Source: a virus
Direction: 5' to 3' (one strand)
Length of the DNA stretch: 35,037 nucleotides
IMG/VR virus record: IMGVR_UViG_3300034018_000748
Location: 1 to 35,037 of that record
The notes beneath the pieces are model-generated. The model saw nothing but the letters and a program-made list of their open reading frames with translations. It was not told the origin of the DNA and made no database searches. Made by a program: the position numbers and the translations under genes. Position 1 is the first letter of the stretch. Each line of letters begins with the position of its first letter. Below are positions 23,159 to 31,276 of the stretch, piece by piece.

Positions 23159-23212
23159 TTTAAGGTTAAACGCTTAAAAACCGATTTAGTAATCAAATAA
23201 TAACAAAGTAAA

Positions 23213-23617
23213 ATGGAACAATTAAAAGTAAGTGGGCAAGTGTTCAAAGTAAGCGAGAAGATCGTGAAATCAGAGAAATTCACATTTAGAAACCTATGGC
23301 TAACGCATGGCGATAAGTACCCTCAGACAATCGAAATACAATTCGTGAATGACAAATGCGCATTATTGGATAGCGTAACACCTGGAGATAAAGTAACTAT
23401 CGGAATCAACTTAGATGGTCGCATATGGAACGGTCAAGATGGTCAAAAGGTATTCAACACTATCAAAGGGTGGTCGATTGAAATGGCTGGACAAGTAAAG
23501 CAAGAAAACACGCAACCATATCAAGAGCGCATGATGGAAAGCACATCGCAAAAGATCGAGCGATTAAGAAATTTAGAGCAATTAACGAAAGAAGGGGATG
23601 ACCTTTTACCATTCTAA
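23213..23617 (+). CDS. DUF3127-like single-strand-binding protein
   Basis: This 134-aa protein has an OB-like N-terminal domain (VSGQVFKVSEK, then PQTIEIQFVNDKCALLD, GDKVTIGINLDGRIW and VFNTIKGWSIE), a pattern of the Bacteroidota DUF3127 family. The linker is Gln-rich and the protein ends GDDLLPF, an acidic-hydrophobic tip like that of SSB (DDDIPF), which binds partner replication enzymes. I infer a phage SSB. It lies downstream of the recombination genes and upstream of a small HTH regulator. Confidence 0.8.
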   Translation: MEQLKVSGQVFKVSEKIVKSEKFTFRNLWLTHGDKYPQTIEIQFVNDKCALLDSVTPGDKVTIGINLDGRIWNGQDGQKVFNTIKGWSIEMAGQVKQENTQPYQERMMESTSQKIERLRNLEQLTKEGDDLLPF

Positions 23618-23619
23618 GC

Positions 23620-23829
23620 ATGAAAGCAAATGATCTTATTAACATCAACAACAAAGTGCGCCAATTGATAAAAGCGCATTTACAAGCCAATAACATGACG
23701 TTAACGGCTTTTGCTAAGGCTACTAATATACATCAGGCTCAACTATGGGTGTATATGAATGAAAAGCAAAAAGGCTTACATACATCAACACTTGAAAAAA
23801 TAGGTGATTATTTAGCGAAAAAAGTTTAA
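23620..23829 (+). CDS. Small XRE-type HTH protein
   Basis: This 69-aa basic protein has a helix-turn-helix core: MTLTAFAKATNIHQAQLWVY, then KGLHTSTLEKIGDYLAK. It starts 2 bases after the SSB-like gene stop. Size and form fit a Cro-like transcription regulator. With no integrase found in the window, it more likely controls early/late timing than lysogeny. Confidence 0.75.
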   Translation: MKANDLININNKVRQLIKAHLQANNMTLTAFAKATNIHQAQLWVYMNEKQKGLHTSTLEKIGDYLAKKV

Positions 23830-23838
23830 ATTGCAATT

Positions 23839-24120
23839 ATGATCATGCCGCCGAGCAAAATGGAGATTCGTAACTTACTCGCAGATTTCGCGAAAGATGA
23901 TATGTACGTTGTTTTCACGCATGATTATGAGGATTACATTTTAACCGGTTTTAAGATTACAGGGGAAGGTTTACGCCTTCCTATGTTGTTAGATTACCTA
24001 CGAACCAATAACATTCCAATACTATCTGTAAAGGCATCACCAGTGCCACATGAATGGTATGAAGATGAGTGGATTCTATGGTGGGATATTCTAATTATGA
24101 AATACGGTACGGAAAATTGA
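23839..24120 (+). CDS. Hypothetical protein
   Basis: This 93-aa acidic protein (MIMPPSKMEIRNLLADFAKD) has alternating strands and helices and a Trp-rich end (WYEDEWILWWDILIMKYG). A second in-frame ATG is at 23845. It lies 9 bases after the HTH gene and is followed by a 119-base gap. No family recognised. Confidence 0.55.
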   Translation: MIMPPSKMEIRNLLADFAKDDMYVVFTHDYEDYILTGFKITGEGLRLPMLLDYLRTNNIPILSVKASPVPHEWYEDEWILWWDILIMKYGTEN

Positions 24121-24122
24121 AT

Positions 24123-24130
24123 TATATTTG
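24123..24130 (+). promoter_or_regulatory. -7 element of second promoter-terminator unit
   Basis: TATATTTG is a full TAnnTTTG match placed 3 bases after the 23839-24120 gene. As at 16317, it is followed within 100 bases by an intrinsic terminator and no reading frame. Confidence 0.6.
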
Positions 24131-24136
24131 TCAATA

Positions 24137-24219
24137 GTTTATGTTTAACGGTTAGGTTGGGGAGGCATTCGTATTCATTTCTCTATTCTATAAGCACCGC
24201 AGTTAGCCTCCCCTTTTTT
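24137..24219 (+). ncRNA. Putative second small RNA with intrinsic terminator
   Basis: GGGGAGGC (24159-24166) and GCCTCCCC (24206-24213) form a perfect 8-bp GC-rich stem closed by a 39-base loop, followed by six T (24214-24219). TATATTTG lies upstream. CGGT (24149-24152) could pair with ACCG (24196-24199) in the loop to form a pseudoknot, but this is only 4 bp. The whole unit is about 80 nt and has no start codon with a usable frame. It might also be just a terminator for the upstream genes. Confidence 0.5.
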
Positions 24220-24239
24220 AACCAAAAACACGCATAATT

Positions 24240-24470
24240 ATGAAAGAAAAATTGAAAGTTGCATTTGGAATTACATTACTACCGTTATTTGCGGCAATGT
24301 ACTACATGGATAAGATAATACTACTATTCTTGCCTCACTTACCACAAGAAAGCGTTCAAAAGTGGTTTGGATCGCAAAAAGAAATGGTTAGTAGTACGAT
24401 AAGAGTTGTTGCCTTTTGGGGTGCAATTGGTATATACTATGTAATTACATGGATAATTGGAGTTCTTTAG
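24240..24470 (+). CDS. Small two-TM membrane protein
   Basis: This 76-aa protein has hydrophobic helices near residues 9-32 (ITLLPLFAAMYYMDKIILLF) and 55-75 (RVVAFWGAIGIYYVITWIIG). The short basic N-terminus points to an inner-membrane protein. It is far from the endolysin, so a holin role is not favoured, though still possible. Its stop lies inside the next gene start. Confidence 0.6.
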   Translation: MKEKLKVAFGITLLPLFAAMYYMDKIILLFLPHLPQESVQKWFGSQKEMVSSTIRVVAFWGAIGIYYVITWIIGVL

Positions 24471-24681
24471 CACATACGATAAGATTGAGCGCGTTTACTC
24501 AACGAATTACGATAAATGTATCATTGGCTATTGTCAAAACACGCTTATACCTATCTATTCGGCTAATAAACTAATCAAAGTACTAAGGAAAGAAGAACAC
24601 TTGGAGCATTACGATGCAATAGATTTCATCACTAATCACATGAGGCATGATGACGCGATAATCTGCATTGACTATGAATAA
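24457..24681 (+). CDS. Small hypothetical protein with a TTG start
   Basis: This 74-aa protein (MEFFSTYDKIERVYSTNYDK) has the IIGYCQNTLIPIYSANKLIK and DAIDFITNHMRHDDAIICID layout of a small phage family with two short beta hairpins and a helix. There is no ATG near; the TTG at 24457 overlaps the previous gene by 14 bases and so is preferred. It overlaps the next small ORF by 8 bases. Function unknown. Confidence 0.55.
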   Translation: MEFFSTYDKIERVYSTNYDKCIIGYCQNTLIPIYSANKLIKVLRKEEHLEHYDAIDFITNHMRHDDAIICIDYE

Positions 24682-24805
24682 AACAAGAACACGCATAATA
24701 GACCATTTACATAGGCAACAAAGACGTAAACAACGCGCAACGTGCCAATTAAAGAAATGGATGTACGAAAACACGGCATTCGAAAGATTAAACCCAGAGG
24801 AATGA
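24674..24805 (+). CDS. Very small Arg-rich protein before the methyltransferase
   Basis: This 43-aa frame reads MNKTRTRIIDHLHRQQRRKQ and then RATCQLKKWMYENTAFERLN, ending PEE. It starts ATGAATAA over the previous stop (8-base overlap) and ends with TGA in ATGA over the methyltransferase ATG at 24802. Both overlaps are typical of the window and support translation. It is basic and may bind nucleic acid. It could be an artefact, since its DNA partly overlaps the longer GTG-started methyltransferase frame. Confidence 0.5.
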   Translation: MNKTRTRIIDHLHRQQRRKQRATCQLKKWMYENTAFERLNPEE

Positions 24806-26022
24806 AGACAGAAAAAGTAAAGATCAGCGAAATACACGCAAACAAGAACAACCCACGAATTATCAAAGACGATAAATTTCGAAAATTAGTCAAGTCAATA
24901 CAAGACTTCCCAAAGATGCTTGAAATACGACCTATTGTAGTGGATGAAGATAACATCGTATTGGGCGGAAATATGCGTTTAAAAGCGTGTAAAGAAGCCG
25001 GATTAAAAGAGGTGTACATTGTAAAGGCGGACAACCTTACAGAAGAACAGAAACACGAATTTATAGTAAAGGATAACGTTGGATTCGGTGAGTGGGATTG
25101 GGATAGTTTGGCTAATGAATGGGATGTGGAAAAACTTGATGAATGGGGTTTAGATTTGCCAGTTGATTTAAGCGTTCAAGAAGAACTTGAAGCAGAAGAA
25201 GATGACTTTGACGTTCCTGAAGGTGGAATTGAAACAGATATTGTTTTAGGCGACCTTTACGAAATAGGAGAGCACCGTTTGCTTTGTGGAGATAGTACGG
25301 ATAGCGACCAAGTGGCAAAGTTAATGAACGGACAAAAAGCTGATATGGTATTTACTGACCCCCCTTATGGTATGAAATTAAATGCTGATTATAGCGGTGC
25401 TAAAAGTAGTTTATCTTTCTTTGGAGAAAAGGGAGTTAAAGGTGGTAAGAAATATGACAATGTTATAGGAGACCACGATGATTTTACACCTGAATTAATC
25501 AATACAATATTTGCTTGTTTTAATGATTGCAAGGAGATATTTATATGGGGAGCAGATTATTTTGCAGAATTATTACCTAATAAAAATGATGGTAGCTGGA
25601 TAGTATGGGATAAAAGAGCAAATGGTAATGATGATTTAGAAGCTGATAAAAGTTCAGATAAGATGTATGGAAGCACATTTGAATTGTGTTGGTCAAAAAA
25701 TAAACATAAAAGGGATATAGCAAGAGTTAAATGGGCAGGTATATTTGGAACTGAAAAAGAATTTGACCATAAAAGACATCACCCAACACAAAAACCATCT
25801 TTATTACCACAATGGTTTTTTAATAAATGGGGTAAAGAAAATGATTTAATAGCAGATTTATTTTTAGGTAGCGGTTCAACAATGGTTGCATCACATCAAC
25901 TTAAACGCAAGTGCTACGGAATGGAATTAGATCCAAAATATTGCCAAGTTATCATTGATCGAATGAAGAAACTTGATCCTAATTTGGTAATTAAACGCAA
26001 TGGTGAAATAATTAGAGAATAA
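24802..26022 (+). CDS. ParB-like domain fused to adenine-specific DNA methyltransferase
   Basis: This 406-aa protein has an N-terminal ParB/Srx-like domain (residues 5-95; NNPRIIKDDKFRKLVKSI, then VLGGNMRLKACKEAGLKEVY) and a methyltransferase with DPPY (186-189) before FLGSG (354-358), the beta-class order of N6-adenine/N4-cytosine methyltransferases. In phages it probably protects the genome from host restriction enzymes. ATG 24802 is favoured by the ATGA overlap with the small ORF; GTG at 24742 would extend it by 20 residues. The core, about 25360-25880, has a different Arg codon use. Confidence 0.85.
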   Translation: MKTEKVKISEIHANKNNPRIIKDDKFRKLVKSIQDFPKMLEIRPIVVDEDNIVLGGNMRLKACKEAGLKEVYIVKADNLTEEQKHEFIVKDNVGFGEWDWDSLANEWDVEKLDEWGLDLPVDLSVQEELEAEEDDFDVPEGGIETDIVLGDLYEIGEHRLLCGDSTDSDQVAKLMNGQKADMVFTDPPYGMKLNADYSGAKSSLSFFGEKGVKGGKKYDNVIGDHDDFTPELINTIFACFNDCKEIFIWGADYFAELLPNKNDGSWIVWDKRANGNDDLEADKSSDKMYGSTFELCWSKNKHKRDIARVKWAGIFGTEKEFDHKRHHPTQKPSLLPQWFFNKWGKENDLIADLFLGSGSTMVASHQLKRKCYGMELDPKYCQVIIDRMKKLDPNLVIKRNGEIIRE

Positions 26023-26029
26023 TTAGAAA

Positions 26030-26380
26030 ATGGCTAACGAAAAGAATTTAATACCAGCAACCAAAGGGGAGGTTAGAAACCCGAACGGTAGACCAAAGGG
26101 TGCGAAGAACCGTAGCACAATTGCGCGGCATTGGTTAGAAGTTAATCAGAACCTGAAGAATCCAATTACAGGCGAGAATGAAACAATGAGCCAAGAAGAC
26201 TTGATGACGTTGGCATTGATCAAAAAAGCGCGTGAAGGTGATGTACACGCGTATAAAGCATTAATGGATAGTGGATACGGTGCGCCTGTTCAGCAAGTAG
26301 AGCAAAAACAAACGAATATCGACCTTTCCCACCTTTCCACAGACGATATTGTTAACCTACTCAAAGATGATGAGCAATGA
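26030..26380 (+). CDS. Terminase small subunit-like protein
   Basis: This 116-aa protein begins GEVRNPNGRPKGAKNRST, the PNGRPKGxxN motif of many small terminase DNA-binding domains, followed by helical DLMTLALIKKAREGDVHAYK and an acidic C-terminus. It directly precedes the large terminase, which it overlaps by up to 14 bases. It should bind the packaging start site and recruit the large subunit. The family assignment is by motif and position. Confidence 0.75.
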   Translation: MANEKNLIPATKGEVRNPNGRPKGAKNRSTIARHWLEVNQNLKNPITGENETMSQEDLMTLALIKKAREGDVHAYKALMDSGYGAPVQQVEQKQTNIDLSHLSTDDIVNLLKDDEQ

Positions 26381-27731
26381 GCATAAGGAAGCGGCTAAAG
26401 AATTACTTCGGCAAGAACTCGCAAGAAGGAGTTTCTTTCATTTTTGTAGGTACTATGATCGCGATTTTGTACACGCGCGACCTTTTGTTAAAGACATTTG
26501 CGAGGCTTTTCAGGAGGTTGAGGATAAGAAAATAAAGAGTCTATCCGCATCACTACCGCCAAGAGCGGGTAAGTCATACATCACATCACTATTTTGCGCG
26601 TGGACATTAGGCAAGAATCCTGACAAATCAGTCATGCGCAACGCGTGTACGGCTACACTATTCCTCAAATTCAGTTACGATGTAAGGGCAATATTGAAGG
26701 ATGAACGCTTTAAACGCGTGTTCCCGGATGTAAGCCTATCAGATGATAAAGCCAATTTGCAAGGTTGGAATACAAATAAGAGCAAACAAGTCGGTTACTT
26801 TGGTGCTGGTGTTGGCGGTACGATAATCGGGTTCGGTGCAAGTAATGTGGCTATCACGGATGATCTTTATAGAGGCATTGAGGATGCTTTAAGCGACACG
26901 GTAAACGATCGGATCATTCAATGGAAAGAATCAACGCATGACTCACGCTTTGAAACAGGATGCGCACGTATTGATATAGGTACACGTTGGTCGGTCAATG
27001 ATGTAATTGGTCGAGGCATAAACGAAACCATATACGATAAGAGCATAATCGTACCGGCGTTAGATGATCAAGGTAACTCATTCTGCGAGGCTGTAATGAC
27101 AACTGATGAATACAAGCAAGTACAAAAGCGCACTGCTAAGGAAATATGGTTAGCCGAATACCAACAGCAACCAATAGATATTGAAGGTCGACTATTCAGT
27201 GATTACAAGCGTATCAATCAAAAGGAATTTGACGAGTTTATAGTCAATAACCAAGTTGAAGGTACACTGGCATATATCGATGTGAGCGATACGGGAATGG
27301 ATTATACGGCTATGGCTATTGCTGCAATAGTCAAGAATCAAACGTACATCGTTGACTATGTATTCAACCGTGATAATACCGATCTGACTATACCGCAATG
27401 CGCAGCGTTACTAAACAAGTGGAACGTATCATATTGTAGGGTTGAATCCAATAACATGGGTGCTATGTTCGCGCGTAATTTACAGAACCTAACCAAAACA
27501 AAGATTCTCCAAGTAGCCAATACGACAAACAAGATCACACGTATCATAATGCAGTCAGCATTCATCAGCCAACGGATGCAATTTGTAGTAAAAGAGGAAC
27601 AACAATGCCTTACATTTATTGAAAATATGCTCTCATTTAGCAAAGAAGGCAAGAACAAGCATGACGATGCACCCGATTGTTTGGCGGGGTTAAGTTTATT
27701 TTTACAATCTATGTTTAAAAATTTATCGTAA
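26367..27731 (+). CDS. Terminase large subunit
   Basis: This 454-aa protein has a Walker A-like LPPRAGKS (63-70), TDDL as Walker B candidate, and a nuclease half with AYIDVSDTGMDYTAMAIAAI and a C-terminal KHDDAPDCLAGL acidic site. This is the ATPase plus RNase H-like nuclease architecture of phage packaging motors. ATG 26367 is chosen over the TTG at 26349; 26370 is equally possible. It overlaps the small terminase gene by 14 bases. Confidence 0.9.
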   Translation: MMSNEHKEAAKELLRQELARRSFFHFCRYYDRDFVHARPFVKDICEAFQEVEDKKIKSLSASLPPRAGKSYITSLFCAWTLGKNPDKSVMRNACTATLFLKFSYDVRAILKDERFKRVFPDVSLSDDKANLQGWNTNKSKQVGYFGAGVGGTIIGFGASNVAITDDLYRGIEDALSDTVNDRIIQWKESTHDSRFETGCARIDIGTRWSVNDVIGRGINETIYDKSIIVPALDDQGNSFCEAVMTTDEYKQVQKRTAKEIWLAEYQQQPIDIEGRLFSDYKRINQKEFDEFIVNNQVEGTLAYIDVSDTGMDYTAMAIAAIVKNQTYIVDYVFNRDNTDLTIPQCAALLNKWNVSYCRVESNNMGAMFARNLQNLTKTKILQVANTTNKITRIIMQSAFISQRMQFVVKEEQQCLTFIENMLSFSKEGKNKHDDAPDCLAGLSLFLQSMFKNLS

Positions 27732-27736
27732 CTTTG
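27729..27736 (+). promoter_or_regulatory. -7 element before the portal gene
   Basis: TAACTTTG is a full TAnnTTTG match that overlaps the terminase stop, 24 bases before the portal start. Just after it, GATTA and TAATC (27737-27750 region) form a short inverted repeat that might be an operator. No clear TTG is 19 bases upstream. Confidence 0.5.
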
Positions 27737-27760
27737 ATTAAAATCTAATCATATGATCAG

Positions 27761-28963
27761 ATGAATCTGAACTTCTGGGAGACTTTTTTCGGTATAGATC
27801 AAAACCGACAAGATAGGTACATCAACCAATGGAATAGAATATTCCCCGTAATGAATCAAATGTGGGGAGTTAAAAACGCCGTATGGATTGACACCAATAA
27901 CGCGTGGCAACACTATTTAGATATTCCTGAATTACGTGCGGTGATCGACAAACGCGCATCAATGATGGCTGCTAATAAACCAGTGTTGTTAGATGCTGAT
28001 GGTAACGTAGTAGAAAACCATTGGTTCGTTGATCTTGCTAAACAACCAAATCCAATTCAATCATGGTCGGATGTTGTATATTCATTTAGCGTTAATGATG
28101 CGCTCTATTCTAACGCATTTGGCTACTGTCCAAAGCGATCATTTGACATTCGTAACTTACTTGTTCCATTACCATCTAACCGCATACAGTTAGATACAAG
28201 CGGTAAAACGCTTAAACAAATGGATGAAGGCGGAATGATCAACCGTTACAAGTTTAGATATGATGACGATAAGCTGGAAATAATCGAGGTTGATGATATG
28301 ATCTATATAACAACGGCTGATGGGATGAACATCCTTAAACCGATTTCACGTATAGATTCATTAAAATATCCGTTGTCAAACATCAAAGCATCGTATCATA
28401 AGCGTAATGTACTGCTCGAAAACATAGGCGCAATAGGTATCTTATCAGCGCAAAAAAGCGATATGGGAGGTGCTATTCCAATGACACCAGAAGAAAAGAC
28501 AGCCATTCAAAAAGATTGGTACAACCGCTCTAAGGATGAGATAATGATCACTGAAAGTCAGGTTAATTGGACACCAATGTCTTACCCGACTAAGGACTTA
28601 CTACTATTCGAGGAATTGAACGCTGATAAAATGGCAATCATTGACGCGTATGGAATGAACGTTAATTTATTCTCAAATGAGAAAGGATCGACATTCAGCA
28701 ACGTAAAAGACAGCGTTCGGATGGTATATACCGATACAATCATCCCTGAAACTCAACAGATGTACGATACTATCGCGCATCAATTAGGCTTAAAAGATCA
28801 GGGTTATTCGATTAAAGCTGATTTCTCGCACTTGCCGGTATTACAGGATGATGAACAACAAAAAGCACAGGCAATGAACACACGCGCAGATGCTGTTAAC
28901 AAGATCATTCAGGCTGGTGTTGACTTAACAGATGATGAAAAGAGATTATTATTGGAAATATGA
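27761..28963 (+). CDS. Phage portal protein, HK97-type
   Basis: This 400-aa protein has the portal layout: WQHYLDIPELRAVIDKRASM, then VENHWFVDLAKQPNPIQSWS, RNLLVPLPSNRIQLD and a long C-terminal helical region with AYGMNVNLFSNEKGSTFSNV. It is placed after the terminase and before the prohead protease, as in HK97-like packaging clusters. It should form the dodecameric ring for DNA entry. It overlaps the protease gene by ATGA. Confidence 0.9.
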   Translation: MNLNFWETFFGIDQNRQDRYINQWNRIFPVMNQMWGVKNAVWIDTNNAWQHYLDIPELRAVIDKRASMMAANKPVLLDADGNVVENHWFVDLAKQPNPIQSWSDVVYSFSVNDALYSNAFGYCPKRSFDIRNLLVPLPSNRIQLDTSGKTLKQMDEGGMINRYKFRYDDDKLEIIEVDDMIYITTADGMNILKPISRIDSLKYPLSNIKASYHKRNVLLENIGAIGILSAQKSDMGGAIPMTPEEKTAIQKDWYNRSKDEIMITESQVNWTPMSYPTKDLLLFEELNADKMAIIDAYGMNVNLFSNEKGSTFSNVKDSVRMVYTDTIIPETQQMYDTIAHQLGLKDQGYSIKADFSHLPVLQDDEQQKAQAMNTRADAVNKIIQAGVDLTDDEKRLLLEI

Positions 28964-29715
28964 AAGATTATAACATATACAGAACGAAAGCGGCATCTGA
29001 TATAAAGGATGTTGATAGCGCAAATAGACAAGTCGCAGTGTATTTATCTAAGTTCGATAATATAGATTCGGACAATGACATGATTAAACGAGGCGCATTC
29101 GCTAAATCTATTCAAGAGCGCGGTGTTGACTCAACGTCTAACCGTAAAATCGCGTTCCTTAGACACCATGACTGGGAGCAACAGATCGGTAAATGGTTGA
29201 GCCTACAAGAAGATGATAAAGGATTGTTCGCAGTGGGTGAATTAGGTCGCTCATCTAAGGGCGAGGATGCTTGGTTGGACTATCAGGATGGTATTATACG
29301 TGAGCATTCGATCGGATTCCAATACATGGGTGATAAGATCAAATGGATGGATGATTCCTCAATGGAAAAAGGCGGTTATTGGATGGTTTCAGAGGTAAAA
29401 CTGTACGAAGGATCGGCTGTAACGTTTGGTGCTAACGAATTAACTGAAGTTGTTGACGTAATTAAGTCTGAAAATCGTGTTGAATATGCTGATAAGATCG
29501 CAAAAGAGGTTGAGGCATTGATCAAAGGACTAACAAACGGTAAAGGAACAGATGAACGCCTCTACGAAATGGAAATGAAATTAAAGTTTTTGAACGCTAA
29601 GTTGCTTACACTTGCTAAACACGAACCGCTTGACTTAAAGCATTCGGTAGTTAGTGAGCCGGTAAAGGTAATCGAGGCGTTTGATTGGAATACAGTTATA
29701 AACAAGTTAAAGTAA
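28960..29715 (+). CDS. Prohead maturation protease, HK97-type (S78)
   Basis: This 251-aa protein shows the HK97 prohead protease core: MIKRGAFAKSI, FLRHHDW (His69/His70), REHSIGFQY (Ser117) and VKLYEGSAVTFGAN. A His and a Ser of the triad are visible. It would cleave the capsid N-terminal segment during assembly. It starts with an ATGA overlap on the portal gene. Confidence 0.9.
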   Translation: MKDYNIYRTKAASDIKDVDSANRQVAVYLSKFDNIDSDNDMIKRGAFAKSIQERGVDSTSNRKIAFLRHHDWEQQIGKWLSLQEDDKGLFAVGELGRSSKGEDAWLDYQDGIIREHSIGFQYMGDKIKWMDDSSMEKGGYWMVSEVKLYEGSAVTFGANELTEVVDVIKSENRVEYADKIAKEVEALIKGLTNGKGTDERLYEMEMKLKFLNAKLLTLAKHEPLDLKHSVVSEPVKVIEAFDWNTVINKLK

Positions 29716-29726
29716 AATAAAAGCAA

Positions 29727-30920
29727 ATGGAAAATTTAACACCTGAGCAAGTAGTTGAAAAAATTAATGGACTACTTGACGAAAAAATGGGCGCAACCGC
29801 TACAAAAAGCGAGGTTGAAAGCCTAAAAACAGACTTGGAAGGCTTCAAATCTCTTGAAGTAAAGAGCCAAGAAATTGAAAAAGCAATCGCAAGAATGGAA
29901 GGTCGACTTGAGGCAATGGCTGAAAAAGCTGTTGAGCCACGTTTTGTACCTAAATCTGTTGCTGATGCAATCGTAAACGCTTATGTATCTAACATCGACA
30001 AGATCAAAGATACTGCTGAGAAAGGTGGAATGCTTTCTTTAGACGTTAAAAGCACTACAATCAACGCTGATTATGATGGTGTTGTTGCATTGTCTACATT
30101 GGAGCCGGGAGTTGACAACATCGCTCGACCAGTAATCAAAGTTCGTAACGTAGTTAATACGGGTACAACTTCATCTAAGTTCGTTGTTTACATTTCGCAA
30201 ACAGCCAACACATCTGCATCATGGGTAACTGAAGGTGCAACTAAACCAACTTCAAATCCGGGTTATGAAGAGGTATCTGTTGAGGTTAAAAAAGTAGCAT
30301 CAACTGTTAAGGTATCTAAAGAAATGTTGGCTGACCTTGCTTTCGTTCGTTCAGAAATCAACGCTGATTTAATGGCTGGACTTGATCAAGCATTTGAAGA
30401 TGCACTTATCAATGGTGCTGGTGGTACTTCATTAGATGGTTTACTTGGATTCGCTCAACCGTTTGCAGCGGGTACTTTCGCGGGAACTATTCCAGCGGCT
30501 AATGTATCTGATGTTGTTCGTGTTGCTAAAGCACAAGTTCAAAGTGCTAACTTTGAGCCTACTCACGTAGTGTTGCACCCTGAAAATGCGGCTGCAATCG
30601 AATTGACTAAAGCAACTGATGGTGGTTACACTTACCCAGCGTTCTGGGATCGTAACATGATGTTGGCAGGATTGATCGTTGTTACTTCAACTAACATCGC
30701 TCCTGACACGTTCCTTGTTGGTGATATGAGCAAATCAAACGTTCGTATCCGCGAGAACATGAACCTTCAGGTTGGTTATGTTAATGACGATTTTCAGCGT
30801 AACATGGTTACTATCTTGGCTGAAATGAGAGCAGCGCATTATGTTAAGAACAACCAAGTTGAAGCGTTTGTAACGGGTGATTTCACAACTGCAATCGCAG
30901 CGTTAGATTCGGCTGTATAA
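29727..30920 (+). CDS. Major capsid protein, HK97 fold
   Basis: This 397-aa protein has an N-terminal coiled coil (1-75; TPEQVVEKINGLLDEKMGAT and EKAIARMEGRLEAMAEKA) that should act as a scaffolding delta domain and be cut by the adjacent protease. The rest has the HK97 capsid pattern: ARPVIKVRNVVNTGTTSSKF, ASWVTEGATKPTSNPGYEEV, VSKEMLADLAF and LINGAGGTSLDGLLGF. It is followed by a hairpin with a T-rich tail. Confidence 0.95.
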   Translation: MENLTPEQVVEKINGLLDEKMGATATKSEVESLKTDLEGFKSLEVKSQEIEKAIARMEGRLEAMAEKAVEPRFVPKSVADAIVNAYVSNIDKIKDTAEKGGMLSLDVKSTTINADYDGVVALSTLEPGVDNIARPVIKVRNVVNTGTTSSKFVVYISQTANTSASWVTEGATKPTSNPGYEEVSVEVKKVASTVKVSKEMLADLAFVRSEINADLMAGLDQAFEDALINGAGGTSLDGLLGFAQPFAAGTFAGTIPAANVSDVVRVAKAQVQSANFEPTHVVLHPENAAAIELTKATDGGYTYPAFWDRNMMLAGLIVVTSTNIAPDTFLVGDMSKSNVRIRENMNLQVGYVNDDFQRNMVTILAEMRAAHYVKNNQVEAFVTGDFTTAIAALDSAV

Positions 30921-30928
30921 ATTTCTAA

Positions 30929-30960
30929 GGGGGTGAGATAGCCTCATCCCCACTTTTATT
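30929..30960 (+). terminator. Terminator-like hairpin after the capsid gene
   Basis: GGGGGTGAG (30929-30937) pairs with CTCATCCCC (30943-30951) over 9 bp with one G-U, with loop ATAGC, followed by ACTTTTATTTG. The T-rich tail is weak, so I expect partial termination, which would leave much more capsid message than downstream connector message. Confidence 0.7.
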
Positions 30961-30966
30961 TGCACT

Positions 30967-31269
30967 ATGGAAAAAAAGAAAAGACGTAAAAAAATAGACG
31001 TATCGCTCGACACAAAGAACGTTGACGTAACATTCATACGTGAGGAAGATGGGGATATCGAAATAACTTTGGACACGCCGAAAGTAGATGCTAAATTCAT
31101 TAAGAATGAAGAAGGCTTTTCACTTGACATTGACGTAAACGATAAGGATTATTACGAGTTCGAAAGCAACGGTAAAAACAAGCACTTGCCAAAAGGCACT
31201 GTTTGGAAGATAACCGGCGCAATGCTTAAACACTTCCTTAAAAACAAGTTCGGTAAACTCAAAAAATAA
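30967..31269 (+). CDS. Acidic repeat-containing capsid-associated protein
   Basis: This 100-aa protein has three strand-like repeats of about 20 residues (KIDVSLDTKNVDVTFIREED, then DIEITLDTPKVDAKFIKNEE, then FSLDIDVNDKDYYEF) and a basic C-terminus. Its place right after the capsid gene suggests a decoration or capsid-stabilising protein, or a head factor. I do not recognise a family. The repeats are visible; the function is a guess. Confidence 0.55.
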   Translation: MEKKKRRKKIDVSLDTKNVDVTFIREEDGDIEITLDTPKVDAKFIKNEEGFSLDIDVNDKDYYEFESNGKNKHLPKGTVWKITGAMLKHFLKNKFGKLKK

Positions 31270-31276
31270 GTAACAA

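Noticed and set aside
24240-24470. Holin
   Set aside because: Two TM helices fit, but it is distant from the endolysin and in the early/middle region, so I call it only a membrane protein.
24742-24804. GTG start of the methyltransferase
   Set aside because: The 24802 ATG has an ATGA overlap with the small ORF and starts right before the ParB-like pattern; the longer N-terminus is basic and low-complexity.
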